Assembly: GCA_934635045.1 (NCBI GenBank)
Contig: CAKTZA010000015.1
Coordinates: 1-58,903 of the forward strand
Length of the DNA: 58,903 bases
Direction of reading: 5' to 3'
From: an uncultured Kiritimatiellota bacterium
GTDB lineage: Bacteria > Verrucomicrobiota > Kiritimatiellia > RFP12 > UBA1067
Position 1 is the stretch's first letter. Each line of letters starts with the position of its first letter. Both the position numbers and the translations under genes were made by a program. Shown here in pieces: positions 43,094 to 51,235 of this stretch. The notes below the pieces were generated by a model. That model saw only the letters and a list, made by a program, of their open reading frames with translations, searched no databases and was not told where the DNA came from.

Positions 43094-43104
43094 CTTCGTG
43101 CCCG

Positions 43105-44226
43105 TCAGTCGTCCAGCAGGCTGCCGAGGGCCATCGCGTGGGACGCCTTGAGCAGCACGAGGTCGCCCGCCGAGACGTCGAGGCGGAACTTCTTCTTGAG
43201 CGTCTTCAGCTCCTTGTAGACGCAGTGGCAGAGGCACTGGACCGACTGCTCGCCGACGCCGATCACGAGCGGGATCTTCAGGCGCATCGCGTGGTCGAAC
43301 ACTTGGCGATGGTACGCGAGCGCGTCCGGCCCCAGCTCGAACATATCGCCGAGAACAGCCACGCGCTTGCCGTCGCACGGCGTCGCCGCAAGCGTGTCAA
43401 GCGCGGCAATCATCGAGTCGGGGTTCGCGTTGTACGTGTCGTCGATGAACGTCGCGCCCCACTTCTCGCGCAGCCGCCACCGTGCGCCGGGGAGCGCAAA
43501 GCCGTCCAGCGCCGCCCGCGCCGACTCGCACGTCACGCCAAAGCGCGCGGCGACCGCAAAGGCGAGCGCGGCGTTCGCGGCGAAGTGCGGCGGCGTGGGC
43601 CGCGCCGGGTCGAGAAGGCCCGTCGGCGGCTCCGCCGCGATAGGGACGGCGCGCGGCGAACGCGCGGCAAGGGCGTCCGCAAAGTCGTCCGCCGCCGGAA
43701 AGACCGCAAAGTCCGTCGCGCGCGCGAGGAGCGTCCCCTTCTCGTCCGCAATGCCCGCGCGCGAGCCGAAGAATTCGAGGTGCGCCGTACCGACGCCCGT
43801 GACGACGCCGACGTCGGGCGCGGCGATGTCGCAGAGGGCCGCGATCTCGCCCGGATGGTTCGAGCCCATCTCAAGGACGAGGAACGCCGCGTCGTCCGGG
43901 CAATTCAGGATCGTGAGCGGCAGGCCGATGTGGTTGTTGAAGTTCCCTTCCGTGCCGTACGTGCGGCCCGCGCACGCGAGAAACGTCTTCAGGAGCTCCT
44001 TCGTCGTCGTCTTGCCGGCCGAACCGGTCACGCCGATCACCTTCGCCTTCAGCGCACGGCGTTTCGCGCGCGCCTTCGCCTGAAGCGCTTCAAGGCCGTC
44101 GACGATTTCCGCCGCGCCCCTTTCAAGCGCCATCGGGATGAAGTCGCGGCCGTCGGACTTCTCGCCCTTCAGCGCGACGAAGCCCATGCCGGGCTCGACC
44201 GCGCGGCTGTCGAACGTGTAGCGCAT
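43105..44226 (-). CDS. murF: UDP-MurNAc-tripeptide:D-Ala-D-Ala ligase MurF
   Basis: The 373-residue product has the Mur ligase ATP loop VIGVTGSAGKTTTKELL, TEGNFNNHIGLPLTIL (the MurF hallmark), LEMGSNHPGEI, the GTAHLEFFGS block and DDTYNANPDSM. It adds D-Ala-D-Ala in the cytoplasmic stage of peptidoglycan synthesis. At 373 residues it is about 70-80 shorter than typical MurF, mostly through a reduced N-terminal domain. The start overlaps the lpxA stop (TGATG). Confidence 0.93.
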   Translation of the reverse strand: MRYTFDSRAVEPGMGFVALKGEKSDGRDFIPMALERGAAEIVDGLEALQAKARAKRRALKAKVIGVTGSAGKTTTKELLKTFLACAGRTYGTEGNFNNHIGLPLTILNCPDDAAFLVLEMGSNHPGEIAALCDIAAPDVGVVTGVGTAHLEFFGSRAGIADEKGTLLARATDFAVFPAADDFADALAARSPRAVPIAAEPPTGLLDPARPTPPHFAANAALAFAVAARFGVTCESARAALDGFALPGARWRLREKWGATFIDDTYNANPDSMIAALDTLAATPCDGKRVAVLGDMFELGPDALAYHRQVFDHAMRLKIPLVIGVGEQSVQCLCHCVYKELKTLKKKFRLDVSAGDLVLLKASHAMALGSLLDD

Positions 44227-45005
44227 CAGCAGACGCCGCGCGTGGAGTGGCGGTAGAAGGCGACGAGCTCCTTGATCTCGTCGAACGGCTCGACGTCGTT
44301 CTCGACGCGCTCCAGCGCCTGCGTGCGGTTGAGGCCGTCGCGGTAGAGGAAGCGGAACGCCTCCTTCAGGGCCTGGATGACGTCCTTCGAGAAGCCGCGC
44401 CGCGTAAGGCCGACGACGTTCGGGCCGATCGCCTTCATCGAGCCCTCGACCATGTCGCAGAGCATGTACGGCGGCACGTCCTGGCGGATCTTGCACATGC
44501 CGCCGACCATCGCGTGGCGGCCGACCGTGCAGAACTGGTGCGACGCGGCGCACCCGCCGACAATCACGTAGTCCTGCAAGTGCACGTCGCCCGCGAGCTG
44601 CACCGTGTTCGAGCAGATCACGTGGTTGCCGAGGATCACGCCGTGCGCCGCGTGGCAGTAGGCCATGAACAGGCAGTCGTCGCCGATGATCGTCTTCTCG
44701 CCGTCCGCCGTGCCGAGATGCACCGTCGCGAACTCGCGGATCACCGTGCGGTTGCCGATCTCCACGTAGCTGACGGACCCCTCCTTGTACTTGAGGTCCT
44801 GCGTTTTCATGCCGATCAGGGCATACGGGAAAATCTGGCACTGCGTGCCGATGGTCGTGTGCCCGTCGACGATCGCGCCCTGCCCGACGGACGTGCCGTC
44901 GCCGAGCTTCACGTACGGGCCGATGTGCGCGTAGGGGCCGATCTCGACGTCCGCGCCAAGCTGCGCGCCGTCCTCGACGATCGCCGTCGGATGAATCTTC
45001 GCCAT
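44226..45005 (-). CDS. lpxA: UDP-N-acetylglucosamine acyltransferase LpxA
   Basis: The 259-residue product is a left-handed beta-helix of hexapeptide repeats (IHPTAIVEDGAQLGADVEIG) with the catalytic His in FMAYCHAAHGVILGNHV and the LpxA C-terminal helices (GLTRRGFSKDVIQALKEAFR). It begins lipid A synthesis, so the cell has an LPS-type outer membrane. The order lptF/G-lpxA-murF couples envelope pathways. Confidence 0.95.
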   Translation of the reverse strand: MAKIHPTAIVEDGAQLGADVEIGPYAHIGPYVKLGDGTSVGQGAIVDGHTTIGTQCQIFPYALIGMKTQDLKYKEGSVSYVEIGNRTVIREFATVHLGTADGEKTIIGDDCLFMAYCHAAHGVILGNHVICSNTVQLAGDVHLQDYVIVGGCAASHQFCTVGRHAMVGGMCKIRQDVPPYMLCDMVEGSMKAIGPNVVGLTRRGFSKDVIQALKEAFRFLYRDGLNRTQALERVENDVEPFDEIKELVAFYRHSTRGVC

Positions 45006-45039
45006 GTCACTGTCTCCTTACTTTTGAACGGGCAAGCCC

Positions 45040-46158
45040 TCACAGGTGCTTGCGGATGAGTTTTGCGGCCAGCGCGGCACAGGCCACGACCGGCAGCCAG
45101 ATGAGATACCAGGGGTAGATCGCATACCACTCGGCGCACGAGAGCATCAGGATCACGAGCACGTAGTAGCCGAGCGAGACGGCGAGCGAGATCGCCATGC
45201 CGATCGACGACTCCTTGCGCTGCGAGCGGATGCCGAGCGGAATGCCGACCAGCACGAAGCAGATCGACGCCATCGCGAAGACGAACCGCTTGCTGAGCTC
45301 GACCTTGTAGGAACTCAGCTCGCGCCGCTCGAACTCGCGCTGCGTGTCCGCCAGGCGGCCGTCCTGCCCAAGGCCGCGAATCCGGGCCTCGCGCGCACGG
45401 ATCTGCTCCAGCATCTCGAAGAAGCGGAAATCCTTCAGGCGCTTCGTGTAGCGCGAGGTGCCGACCACGTCCTTCATCGTGTAGACGAGCCGGTTAGCCC
45501 GGGCCATCGTGCGGTGCGTGGCGTCCATCGGGTCGATCGTCGTGCGGTAGAGCTCCAGGTCGATGTCCGCACCGCGCTGCGTGACGAGCGCCTTGTCCGC
45601 CGTGATCATGCGGTCGATCCGCGCGTCCGAGTAGTCGAGCGCCACGAGGTCGTAGAGCCAGTTCCCCTCCTTGCGCCCGAAGTAGATCTTCACCTTGGGG
45701 AAGTCGTTGATGATGCGCCCCGGCTCCAGCAGGCTGATGCCCGTCTTCACCGAGACGCGCGTCTTGAGCGTCCGCCGCACCTCGTGTCCGCGCGGCACGA
45801 TCTCGTTGTTGATCCAGAAGCCGAGCAGCGTGCAGGCGAGGCCGAAGAGGATCGGGTACTTCATCACGGAGAGGATGCTGACGCCGCACGCGCGCATGGC
45901 CGCGATCTCGCTGTCGGCCGACATGCGCGAGAAGACGAGGATCGCGCTCACGAGCAGCGCAAGCGGCATCGACCACTGCAGCGTCTCCGGCAGCGAGACG
46001 GCGCAGAACTCGCCGACGAGCGACATCGGCACGCCGTCCATGATGAAGCCGACGATCTGGATGAGGAGCCCGATCGTCAGCACGAACGAGAGGACGAGGA
46101 ACGCGAGCACGAAACTCGAAAGGAACGCCCCGAAGACGTATCGTTCGATGGTTTTCAT
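45040..46158 (-). CDS. LPS export permease, LptF/LptG family
   Basis: The 372-residue YjgP/YjgQ-family protein has six membrane helices, three on each side of a periplasmic beta-jellyroll. Signs are FVLAFLVLSFVLTIGLLIQI, ALLVSAILVFSRMSADSEIA (the coupling-helix motif), NNEIVPRGHEVRRTLK and FVLVGIPLGIRSQRKESSIG. With LptB it extracts LPS from the inner membrane. Whether it is the F or G paralogue is not clear. It lies 21 nt after tyrS and 34 nt before lpxA. Confidence 0.88.
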   Translation of the reverse strand: MKTIERYVFGAFLSSFVLAFLVLSFVLTIGLLIQIVGFIMDGVPMSLVGEFCAVSLPETLQWSMPLALLVSAILVFSRMSADSEIAAMRACGVSILSVMKYPILFGLACTLLGFWINNEIVPRGHEVRRTLKTRVSVKTGISLLEPGRIINDFPKVKIYFGRKEGNWLYDLVALDYSDARIDRMITADKALVTQRGADIDLELYRTTIDPMDATHRTMARANRLVYTMKDVVGTSRYTKRLKDFRFFEMLEQIRAREARIRGLGQDGRLADTQREFERRELSSYKVELSKRFVFAMASICFVLVGIPLGIRSQRKESSIGMAISLAVSLGYYVLVILMLSCAEWYAIYPWYLIWLPVVACAALAAKLIRKHL

Positions 46159-46179
46159 CCGCCGATCCCGCGCGCCCCG

Positions 46180-47424
46180 TCAGGCGAACCGCAGCACGAA
46201 GTAGTTCTTCTTGCCGGAGCGGAGGACGGCCACGCCCTCCTTCACGTCGTCCGCCGCGAAGACGCGCCTCTCGTCGACCTTCGCGTCGTTGAGCGAGAGC
46301 CCGCCCTGGGCGGCCATGCGGCGCGCCTCGCCGTTCGACTTGAACATCCCGGCCGCCGCCGCGACGGCGAACACCGCCTTGCCGACGCAGTCCGCGAGCG
46401 CGACCGTCGCGCTCGGCACGTTCTCGGCCTTCGCGACGTCCGCCGCCGACTTCTTCGCGTACAGGGCCTCGGTCGCCGCCTGCGCCTTCTGAAGCCCCTC
46501 CTCGCCGTGCACGAGCCGCGTCAGCTCCTCGGCGAGGGCCTTCTGCGGGATGCGCGCCTCCGGGTGCGCCTTCATCTCGGCCTCCAGCGCGGCGATCTCC
46601 TCCAGCGAGCGCATCGAGAAGACCTTCAGGTAGCGGATCACGTCCGCATCCGCCGCGCGCAGGAAATACTGGTACCAGTCGAAGACGGGCGTCATCTCGC
46701 CGTTCAGGAAGAGCGCGTTGCCCTCGGACTTGCCGAACTTCTTGCCAGTCGAGTCCAACAGCAGCGGGAACGTGAGGCCGTAGGCCGTCTGGCCGCGCAT
46801 GCGCCGCACGAGATCCGTGCCCGCCGTGATATTGCCCCACTGGTCCGCCCCGCCGACCTCCATCTGGCAGCCGTAGTTGTCGTAGAGGTGCAGAAAGTCG
46901 TTGCCCTGCAGGATCTGGTAGGAGAACTCGGTGAACGTGAGCGCGCCCTCGGACGCCTCCAGCCGCTTCTTCACGGACTCCTTCGCGAGCATCTGCGGCA
47001 CGCGGAAGTTGATCGCGATGTCGCGCAGGAACTCGATTGCGCTCGCGCCCTTGTACCAGTCGTAGTTGTCGACCATCACGGCCGCGTTCGGGCCCTCGAA
47101 GTCGAGGATGCGCGCGAGGTTCTCGCGGATTCCCTTCTTGTTCTCGGCAACCTGCTCGACCGTCAGCATGTTGCGCTCGGCCGACTTGCCCGACGGGTCG
47201 CCGATGAGGCCCGTCGCGCCGCCGACAAGCGCAATGACCTTGTGCCCGGCCTGCTGAAAGCGCTTCAGCACGATGATCGAGACGAGGTTCCCCGCCTGCA
47301 GCGAACGCGCCGAGGGGTCGAACCCGCAGTAGACCGTCATCGGCTTCTCCAGCGCCTTTTCGATTTCGGGATCCGTCAGCGCCTCGACGAGACCGCGCGC
47401 CTTGAGCTCTTCGATGAGTTTCAT
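46180..47424 (-). CDS. tyrS: Tyrosyl-tRNA synthetase, predicted leaderless
   Basis: The 414-residue class I enzyme has a Rossmann core (VYCGFDPSARSLQAGNLV), tyrosine-binding blocks (YDWYKGASAIEFLRDIAINF, QILQGNDFLHL, MEVGGADQWGNITAG) and the KFGKS loop (DSTGKKFGKSEGNALFL). An S4 domain ends it (AAQGGLSLNDAKVDERRVF). The HIGH element reads L-Q-A-G-N-L: the first His is Gln, the second Asn. An in-frame GTG lies 2 codons upstream, but the promoter puts transcription start at this ATG. Confidence 0.92.
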   Translation of the reverse strand: MKLIEELKARGLVEALTDPEIEKALEKPMTVYCGFDPSARSLQAGNLVSIIVLKRFQQAGHKVIALVGGATGLIGDPSGKSAERNMLTVEQVAENKKGIRENLARILDFEGPNAAVMVDNYDWYKGASAIEFLRDIAINFRVPQMLAKESVKKRLEASEGALTFTEFSYQILQGNDFLHLYDNYGCQMEVGGADQWGNITAGTDLVRRMRGQTAYGLTFPLLLDSTGKKFGKSEGNALFLNGEMTPVFDWYQYFLRAADADVIRYLKVFSMRSLEEIAALEAEMKAHPEARIPQKALAEELTRLVHGEEGLQKAQAATEALYAKKSAADVAKAENVPSATVALADCVGKAVFAVAAAAGMFKSNGEARRMAAQGGLSLNDAKVDERRVFAADDVKEGVAVLRSGKKNYFVLRFA

Positions 47425-47430
47425 GCGCAC

Positions 47431-47436
47431 ATTATA
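47431..47436 (-). promoter_or_regulatory. -10 promoter (TTGATATAAT) for tyrS, leaderless
   Basis: TATAAT ends 6 nt before the tyrS ATG, so +1 should be the A of ATG. TGA precedes the hexamer (TG-n form). Confidence 0.75.
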
Positions 47437-47445
47437 TCAAATATG

Positions 47446-47470
47446 GGGGGCGGCGTGTAGACGCGCCCCC
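47446..47470 (-). terminator. Probable terminator after trpA
   Basis: GGGGGCGGCGT (47446-47456) pairs with ACGCGCCCCC (47461-47470) apart from one bulged base, a stable stem 13 nt past the trpA stop. The following minus-strand bases are ATATTTGATAT, part of the tyrS promoter, so termination and the next promoter abut. Confidence 0.45.
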
Positions 47471-47483
47471 ACATCCGCGCACG

Positions 47484-48218
47484 CTACGCCTTCATGAACC
47501 GCTCGACGAGCGCGCTGCCGATGACGAAGCCGTCGCAGTGCGCGGCAACCTGCGCCCCCTCCTCCGGCGTACGGATGCCGAAGCCCGCGACGACCGGCAT
47601 GTCCACGAGGCGCTTGATCTCCGTCAGGCGCGCCGCGAGTTCCGGCGGCAGGGCGGCGCGCTGGCCCGTCGTGCCCTTCACCGTCACGGCGTAAAGAAAC
47701 GAGTCCTCGACGCCCTTCGCGCTCGCCCGGATCCGGTCCGGCCCCGTCGTCGGCGCGATCAGCGGCACGAACGTGAGCCCCGCCGGTCTCAGCGCGTCCA
47801 GGAGCTCGTCGCGCTCCTCCAGCGGCAGGTCGACGACCAGCGCGGCGTCCACGCCGCGCGCCGCCGCCGCGTCCGCGAACCGCTTGAGCCCATAGCTGAA
47901 GATGATGTTGTAGTAGGTGAAGATCACGATCGGCGTCTCCGGGTGTCGCGCGCGGAGGGCGGGCACGCCCGCGAGAACGTCGTCCAGCGTAACGCCGTTC
48001 GCGAGTGCCTTCTGCGCCGCCGCGCGGATGACCGCGCCGTCCGCGACCGGGTCGGAGAACGGCACGCCAAGCTCCAAAATGTCCACGCCCTCGCCGAGGA
48101 GCGTCTCCACGGCCTGAAAGCTCTTTTCCAGCGTCGGCGCGCCCATCGTGAGGTAGGCGACGTACGCCGCCTTTCCCTCGGCCTTGCACCGCGCAAATGT
48201 CTTCTGAATGCGATTCAT
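47484..48218 (-). CDS. trpA: Tryptophan synthase alpha subunit
   Basis: The 244-residue TIM barrel shows the family blocks AYLTMGAPTLEKS, ILELGVPFSDPVADGAVIR (catalytic Glu and Asp), VVDLPLEERDEL, FVPLIAPTTGPDRI, AVTVKGTTGQR and VVAGFGIRTPEEGAQV. It cleaves indole-3-glycerol phosphate and channels indole to TrpB. Starts 1 nt after the trpB stop, the last gene of the trp operon. Confidence 0.95.
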   Translation of the reverse strand: MNRIQKTFARCKAEGKAAYVAYLTMGAPTLEKSFQAVETLLGEGVDILELGVPFSDPVADGAVIRAAAQKALANGVTLDDVLAGVPALRARHPETPIVIFTYYNIIFSYGLKRFADAAAARGVDAALVVDLPLEERDELLDALRPAGLTFVPLIAPTTGPDRIRASAKGVEDSFLYAVTVKGTTGQRAALPPELAARLTEIKRLVDMPVVAGFGIRTPEEGAQVAAHCDGFVIGSALVERFMKA

Positions 48219-48219
48219 C

Positions 48220-49404
48220 TTACTTGTTTCCTTTCATTTTGTTTTTATAGGCTTCCACACTGTCCATGTCCTTGTCGCCGCGGCCGGAGAGGTTGACGAG
48301 CAGAATCGTCTCCTTCGGCAGCTTCGGCGCGCGCTTGATCGCCTCGGCGACGGCGTGGCTCGACTCCAGCGCGGGAATGATGCCCTCGTAGCGGCAGAGC
48401 GCATCGAACGCGGCGATGGCCTCGTCGTCGTTGATCGTCGTGTACTCCGCGCGCCCCGTGTCCGCGAGATAGGCGTGCTCCGGCCCGACGCCGGGGTAGT
48501 CCAGCCCCGCCGAGACGGAGTACGTGTCGACGATCTGGCCGGACGGCGTCTGCAGGAGATACGACTTCGAGCCGTGCAGGACGCCGACGCGCCCGCCGTT
48601 GATGCTCGCGGCGTGCTCGCCCGTCGCGAGGCCCTTGCCGCCCGCCTCGACGCCGACGAGCTTCACGGACGGATCCTTCAGGAAGCCCGCGAAGAGCCCC
48701 ATCGCGTTCGAGCCGCCGCCCACGCAGGCGATGGCCTGGTCGGGCAGCTTGCCGTATTCCTTCAGGCACTGCCGCCGCGCCTCCTTGCCGATGACGCTCT
48801 GGAAGTCGCGCACCATCGCCGGATACGGCGCCGGGCCCGCCACCGTGCCGATCACGTAGAACGTGTCGTCGCAGTTCGCCGTCCAGTCGCGGATGGCCTC
48901 GTTCATCGCGTCCTTCAGCGTCGCGCTGCCCTCGCTCACGGCGTGGACCTTCGCGCCGAGCATCTTCATGCGCGAGACGTTCGGCGCCTGCCGCGCGACG
49001 TCGACCGCGCCCATGTAGACCTCGCACTTCATGCCGAAGAGCGCGGCCACGGTCGCCGTCGCGACGCCGTGCATGCCCGCGCCCGTCTCGGCGATGAGCC
49101 GCCGCTTGCCCATCCGCCGCGCGAGCAGCGCCTGGCCGATCGTGTTGTTCACCTTGTGCGCGCCGGTGTGGTTCAGGTCCTCGCGCTTGAGGACGATCCG
49201 CGCGCCGCCGAGGTACTCCGAGAGCCGCCGCGCGTAGGTGAGCGGACTCTCCCGCCCGACGTAGTGCGTGAGGATGTCGTTGAATTCGGCCTTGAACGCC
49301 GGGTCGCGCTTCGCCTCGGCGTAGGCCTGTTCGAGTTCGTGCAGCGGCGTCATCAGCGTTTCCGCGACGTACTGGCCGCCATAGATTCCGTAGTGTGTTT
49401 TCAT
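48220..49404 (-). CDS. trpB: Tryptophan synthase beta subunit
   Basis: The 394-residue PLP enzyme has KREDLNHTGAHKVNNTIGQA with the PLP lysine, LIAETGAGMHGVATATVAAL, the phosphate loop VGGGSNAMGLFAGF and GLDYPGVGPEHAYL, all of TrpB1 type. It condenses indole with serine. The ATG at 49404 begins the conserved MKTHYGIYGGQYVAETL; an earlier in-frame ATG has no better site. The 52-nt gap to trpC holds no repeat-arm sequence. Confidence 0.95.
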   Translation of the reverse strand: MKTHYGIYGGQYVAETLMTPLHELEQAYAEAKRDPAFKAEFNDILTHYVGRESPLTYARRLSEYLGGARIVLKREDLNHTGAHKVNNTIGQALLARRMGKRRLIAETGAGMHGVATATVAALFGMKCEVYMGAVDVARQAPNVSRMKMLGAKVHAVSEGSATLKDAMNEAIRDWTANCDDTFYVIGTVAGPAPYPAMVRDFQSVIGKEARRQCLKEYGKLPDQAIACVGGGSNAMGLFAGFLKDPSVKLVGVEAGGKGLATGEHAASINGGRVGVLHGSKSYLLQTPSGQIVDTYSVSAGLDYPGVGPEHAYLADTGRAEYTTINDDEAIAAFDALCRYEGIIPALESSHAVAEAIKRAPKLPKETILLVNLSGRGDKDMDSVEAYKNKMKGNK

Positions 49405-49456
49405 GGTTGTGTTTTCTTTGATCATTGGGCTGCCAAAATTCTGACTGCCGGTGGCT

Positions 49457-49525
49457 TCACACGGAGGCACGGAGTGACGGAGAGCCTGCCGAGCTTTCGC
49501 TCCGTGTCTCCGTGGCTCCGTGTGA
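49457..49525. repeat. 69-bp CACACGGAG element forming the 3' end of trpC
   Basis: Ends TCACACGGAG (49457-49466) and CTCCGTGTGA (49516-49525) are perfect inverse copies, each continued inward by further CACGGAG or CTCCGTG units. On the trpC strand it reads SHGATET at its start, the same phase as in the rodZ-like gene, and its last GTGTGA provides the stop codon. Confidence 0.87.
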
Positions 49526-50305
49526 GCCGTTCATCAAGTTCTTCAGTTCCTCGCCCGGCCGCTTTGCCCGCATGAGCGTCGTGCCGACGAGGAAGCCGTG
49601 CGCGCCCGCGTCCGCGAGCCGCCGCAGGTCGTCCGCCGTCCTGAGGCCGCTCTCGGCGATGCGCACGCGGTCGGACGGGATCGTCCCGACCAGCCGCGCG
49701 ACGATCGCCGGATCGGTCTTGAACGTGCGCAGGTCGCGGCAGTTGACGCCGATGACGCGCGCGCCCGCCGCGACCGCGCGGCGAATCTCGTCCGCGTCAT
49801 GCGTCTCGACGAGCGCCGCGAAGCCGAGCGCATGGCAGAGGCCCAGCAATTCCGCGAGCCGCGTGTCATCCAGCACGGCGGCGATCAGCAGCACCGCACT
49901 CGCCCCGGCGGCCCGCGCGGCGGCGACCTGGTACGGCGTCGTCACGAAGTCCTTGTAGAGGACGGGAATCTTCACCGCGTCCGTCGCCGCGCGCAGATAC
50001 GCCTCGCTGCCGAGGAAGCGGTGCGGTTCGCAGAGGACGGACAGCGCCGCCGCGCCCGCGCCTTCGAGTTCACGCGCGAGGGCCGTCGGCTCGAAGTCGG
50101 CCCGGATCAGCCCTTCGGACGGCGAGGCCTTCTTCAGCTCGGCGATGACGTGCGGCCCCGGCCCGGCGAACGCGGCCGCGAAGTCCGGCGGCGCGGGGAG
50201 CGTCTGCACCCGTTCCAGCAGCGCCGCGAACGGCTCCTGCAATTCGCGCAGCGCGGCGTCTTCCCGCCGCAGCGCGCTCAGCTCTTCAAGTATGTCGGTT
50301 TTCAT
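49457..50305 (-). CDS. trpC: Indole-3-glycerol phosphate synthase with repeat-derived C-terminus
   Basis: The 282-residue barrel enzyme shows the IGPS signatures VIAELKKASPSEGLIRADF, VLYKDFVTTPYQ, ALVETHDADEI, VIGVNCRDLRTF, IAESGLRTADDLRRL and FLVGTTLMRAKRPGEEL. It closes the indole ring from CdRP. It is monofunctional (no TrpF). The normal end is near LKNLMNG; the last 23 residues (SHGATETRSESSAGSPSLRA..) and the TGA itself come from an inverted-arm repeat. No clear Shine-Dalgarno; regulated by the leader upstream. Confidence 0.94.
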   Translation of the reverse strand: MKTDILEELSALRREDAALRELQEPFAALLERVQTLPAPPDFAAAFAGPGPHVIAELKKASPSEGLIRADFEPTALARELEGAGAAALSVLCEPHRFLGSEAYLRAATDAVKIPVLYKDFVTTPYQVAAARAAGASAVLLIAAVLDDTRLAELLGLCHALGFAALVETHDADEIRRAVAAGARVIGVNCRDLRTFKTDPAIVARLVGTIPSDRVRIAESGLRTADDLRRLADAGAHGFLVGTTLMRAKRPGEELKNLMNGSHGATETRSESSAGSPSLRASV

Positions 50306-50341
50306 GGACTGTCTGTTTCACGTGGTTCTCAGGAAAACAAG

Positions 50342-50372
50342 AGGCGGACCGTCTTCGTCTGACGATCCGCCT
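50342..50372 (-). terminator. trp attenuator hairpin
   Basis: On the minus strand AGGCGGATCGTC, loop AGACGAA, GACGGTCCGCCT: a 12-bp stem with a single imperfect pair, followed by CTTGTTTTCC. It lies between the leader peptide stop and the trpC ATG, the place of an intrinsic attenuator. Confidence 0.75.
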
Positions 50373-50404
50373 TTGGGTACTGGGCTTGGTTTCGCGTTTC
50401 GCAA

Positions 50405-50479
50405 CTATGCGGCAACCGGCCCGCGGATCTTCGACCCGTGGCGCCACCACCAAATGTTGCTGAACGTGTTGCGATTCAT
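50405..50479 (-). CDS. trpL: trp operon leader peptide (24 residues, three consecutive Trp)
   Basis: The short frame begins MNRNTFSNIWWWRHGS and ends RGPVAA-stop. Three adjacent UGG codons at residues 10-12 are the classical sensor of charged tRNA-Trp. It lies 37 nt after the promoter at 50517 and ahead of an attenuator hairpin and trpC. The Trp block runs straight into a GTGGCGCCAC palindrome, which could be part of the 1:2 pairing. No strong Shine-Dalgarno (GAAAACGAC before ATG). Together this predicts transcription attenuation by tryptophan starvation. Confidence 0.82.
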   Translation of the reverse strand: MNRNTFSNIWWWRHGSKIRGPVAA

Positions 50480-50516
50480 GTCGTTTTCAATTGCCCTTTC
50501 CGGAAAAACGGCGCGA

Positions 50517-50522
50517 AGTATA
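50517..50522 (-). promoter_or_regulatory. Extended -10 promoter (TTTGGTATACT) for the trp operon
   Basis: On the minus strand, 20 nt after the end of the response regulator gene and 37 nt before the leader peptide ATG. Confidence 0.7.
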
Positions 50523-50542
50523 CCAAATCTCGCGTACGCGCG

Positions 50543-51220
50543 TCAAGCCCCGCCGGACAGATCGCGCGGCGCGTCCGCCGCCCGGACGCGATAGCCGATG
50601 CCGCGCACCGTCTCGATGTGGTCGGCCCACGCGCCGAGCTTCTGGCGAAGCTTCGCAATCTGCACGTCGACCGTGCGCTCGGCCGCCGAACGCGCAAAGA
50701 TGCGTCCGCGATGGGCGACCAGCTTCACCAGAAGGTCGAACTCGCCGGGCGTCAGGTCCAAGGGCCTGCCCCGCAGCCGGGCCATGCGGTTCGGCGCGTC
50801 AACCGTCAGACCGTCGAAATCGACGCCCTCCGTCACCGGCAAGCCGCGCCGGAGCACGGCACGGACGCGGGCAAGAAGAACCTGGCGGTCGAACGGCTTG
50901 GTGACGTAATCGTCCGCACCGGCCTCCAGCCCCCGGCAGATGTCCTCCGGCTCCGTGCGGGCGGTCAGCATGATGATGCGCGTCGCGGACAGCTCGGACG
51001 TCTCGCGAATCCGACGCGCGACCGTGAACCCGTCGAGACCGGGCAGCATGACGTCGAGCAGGACGAGGTCGGGGCGCTCGCGCCTGACGGCGTCAAGGCC
51101 GTCATCGCCGCGTGCCGCCATCGAGACGTCGCCGTATCCGGCTCCCTGAAGTGCCATCCCCAGCAACGTGCGGATGGTCGAATCGTCTTCGACGACCAGG
51201 ATCTTCACACCTGAACCCAT
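50543..51220 (-). CDS. OmpR-family response regulator
   Basis: The 225-residue product has a receiver (ILVVEDDST; phospho-Asp in LVLLDVMLPGLDG; IIMLTARTE; DDYVTKPFD with conserved Lys) and a winged-helix C-terminus (LDLTPGEFDLLVKLVAHRGR; TVDVQIAKLRQKLG; VRGIGYRV). GGAGG lies 5 nt before the chosen ATG. No histidine kinase is adjacent, so it is an orphan regulator here; it ends just before the trp promoter. Confidence 0.9.
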   Translation of the reverse strand: MGSGVKILVVEDDSTIRTLLGMALQGAGYGDVSMAARGDDGLDAVRRERPDLVLLDVMLPGLDGFTVARRIRETSELSATRIIMLTARTEPEDICRGLEAGADDYVTKPFDRQVLLARVRAVLRRGLPVTEGVDFDGLTVDAPNRMARLRGRPLDLTPGEFDLLVKLVAHRGRIFARSAAERTVDVQIAKLRQKLGAWADHIETVRGIGYRVRAADAPRDLSGGA

Positions 51221-51235
51221 CTGCGCCTCCGTCAA

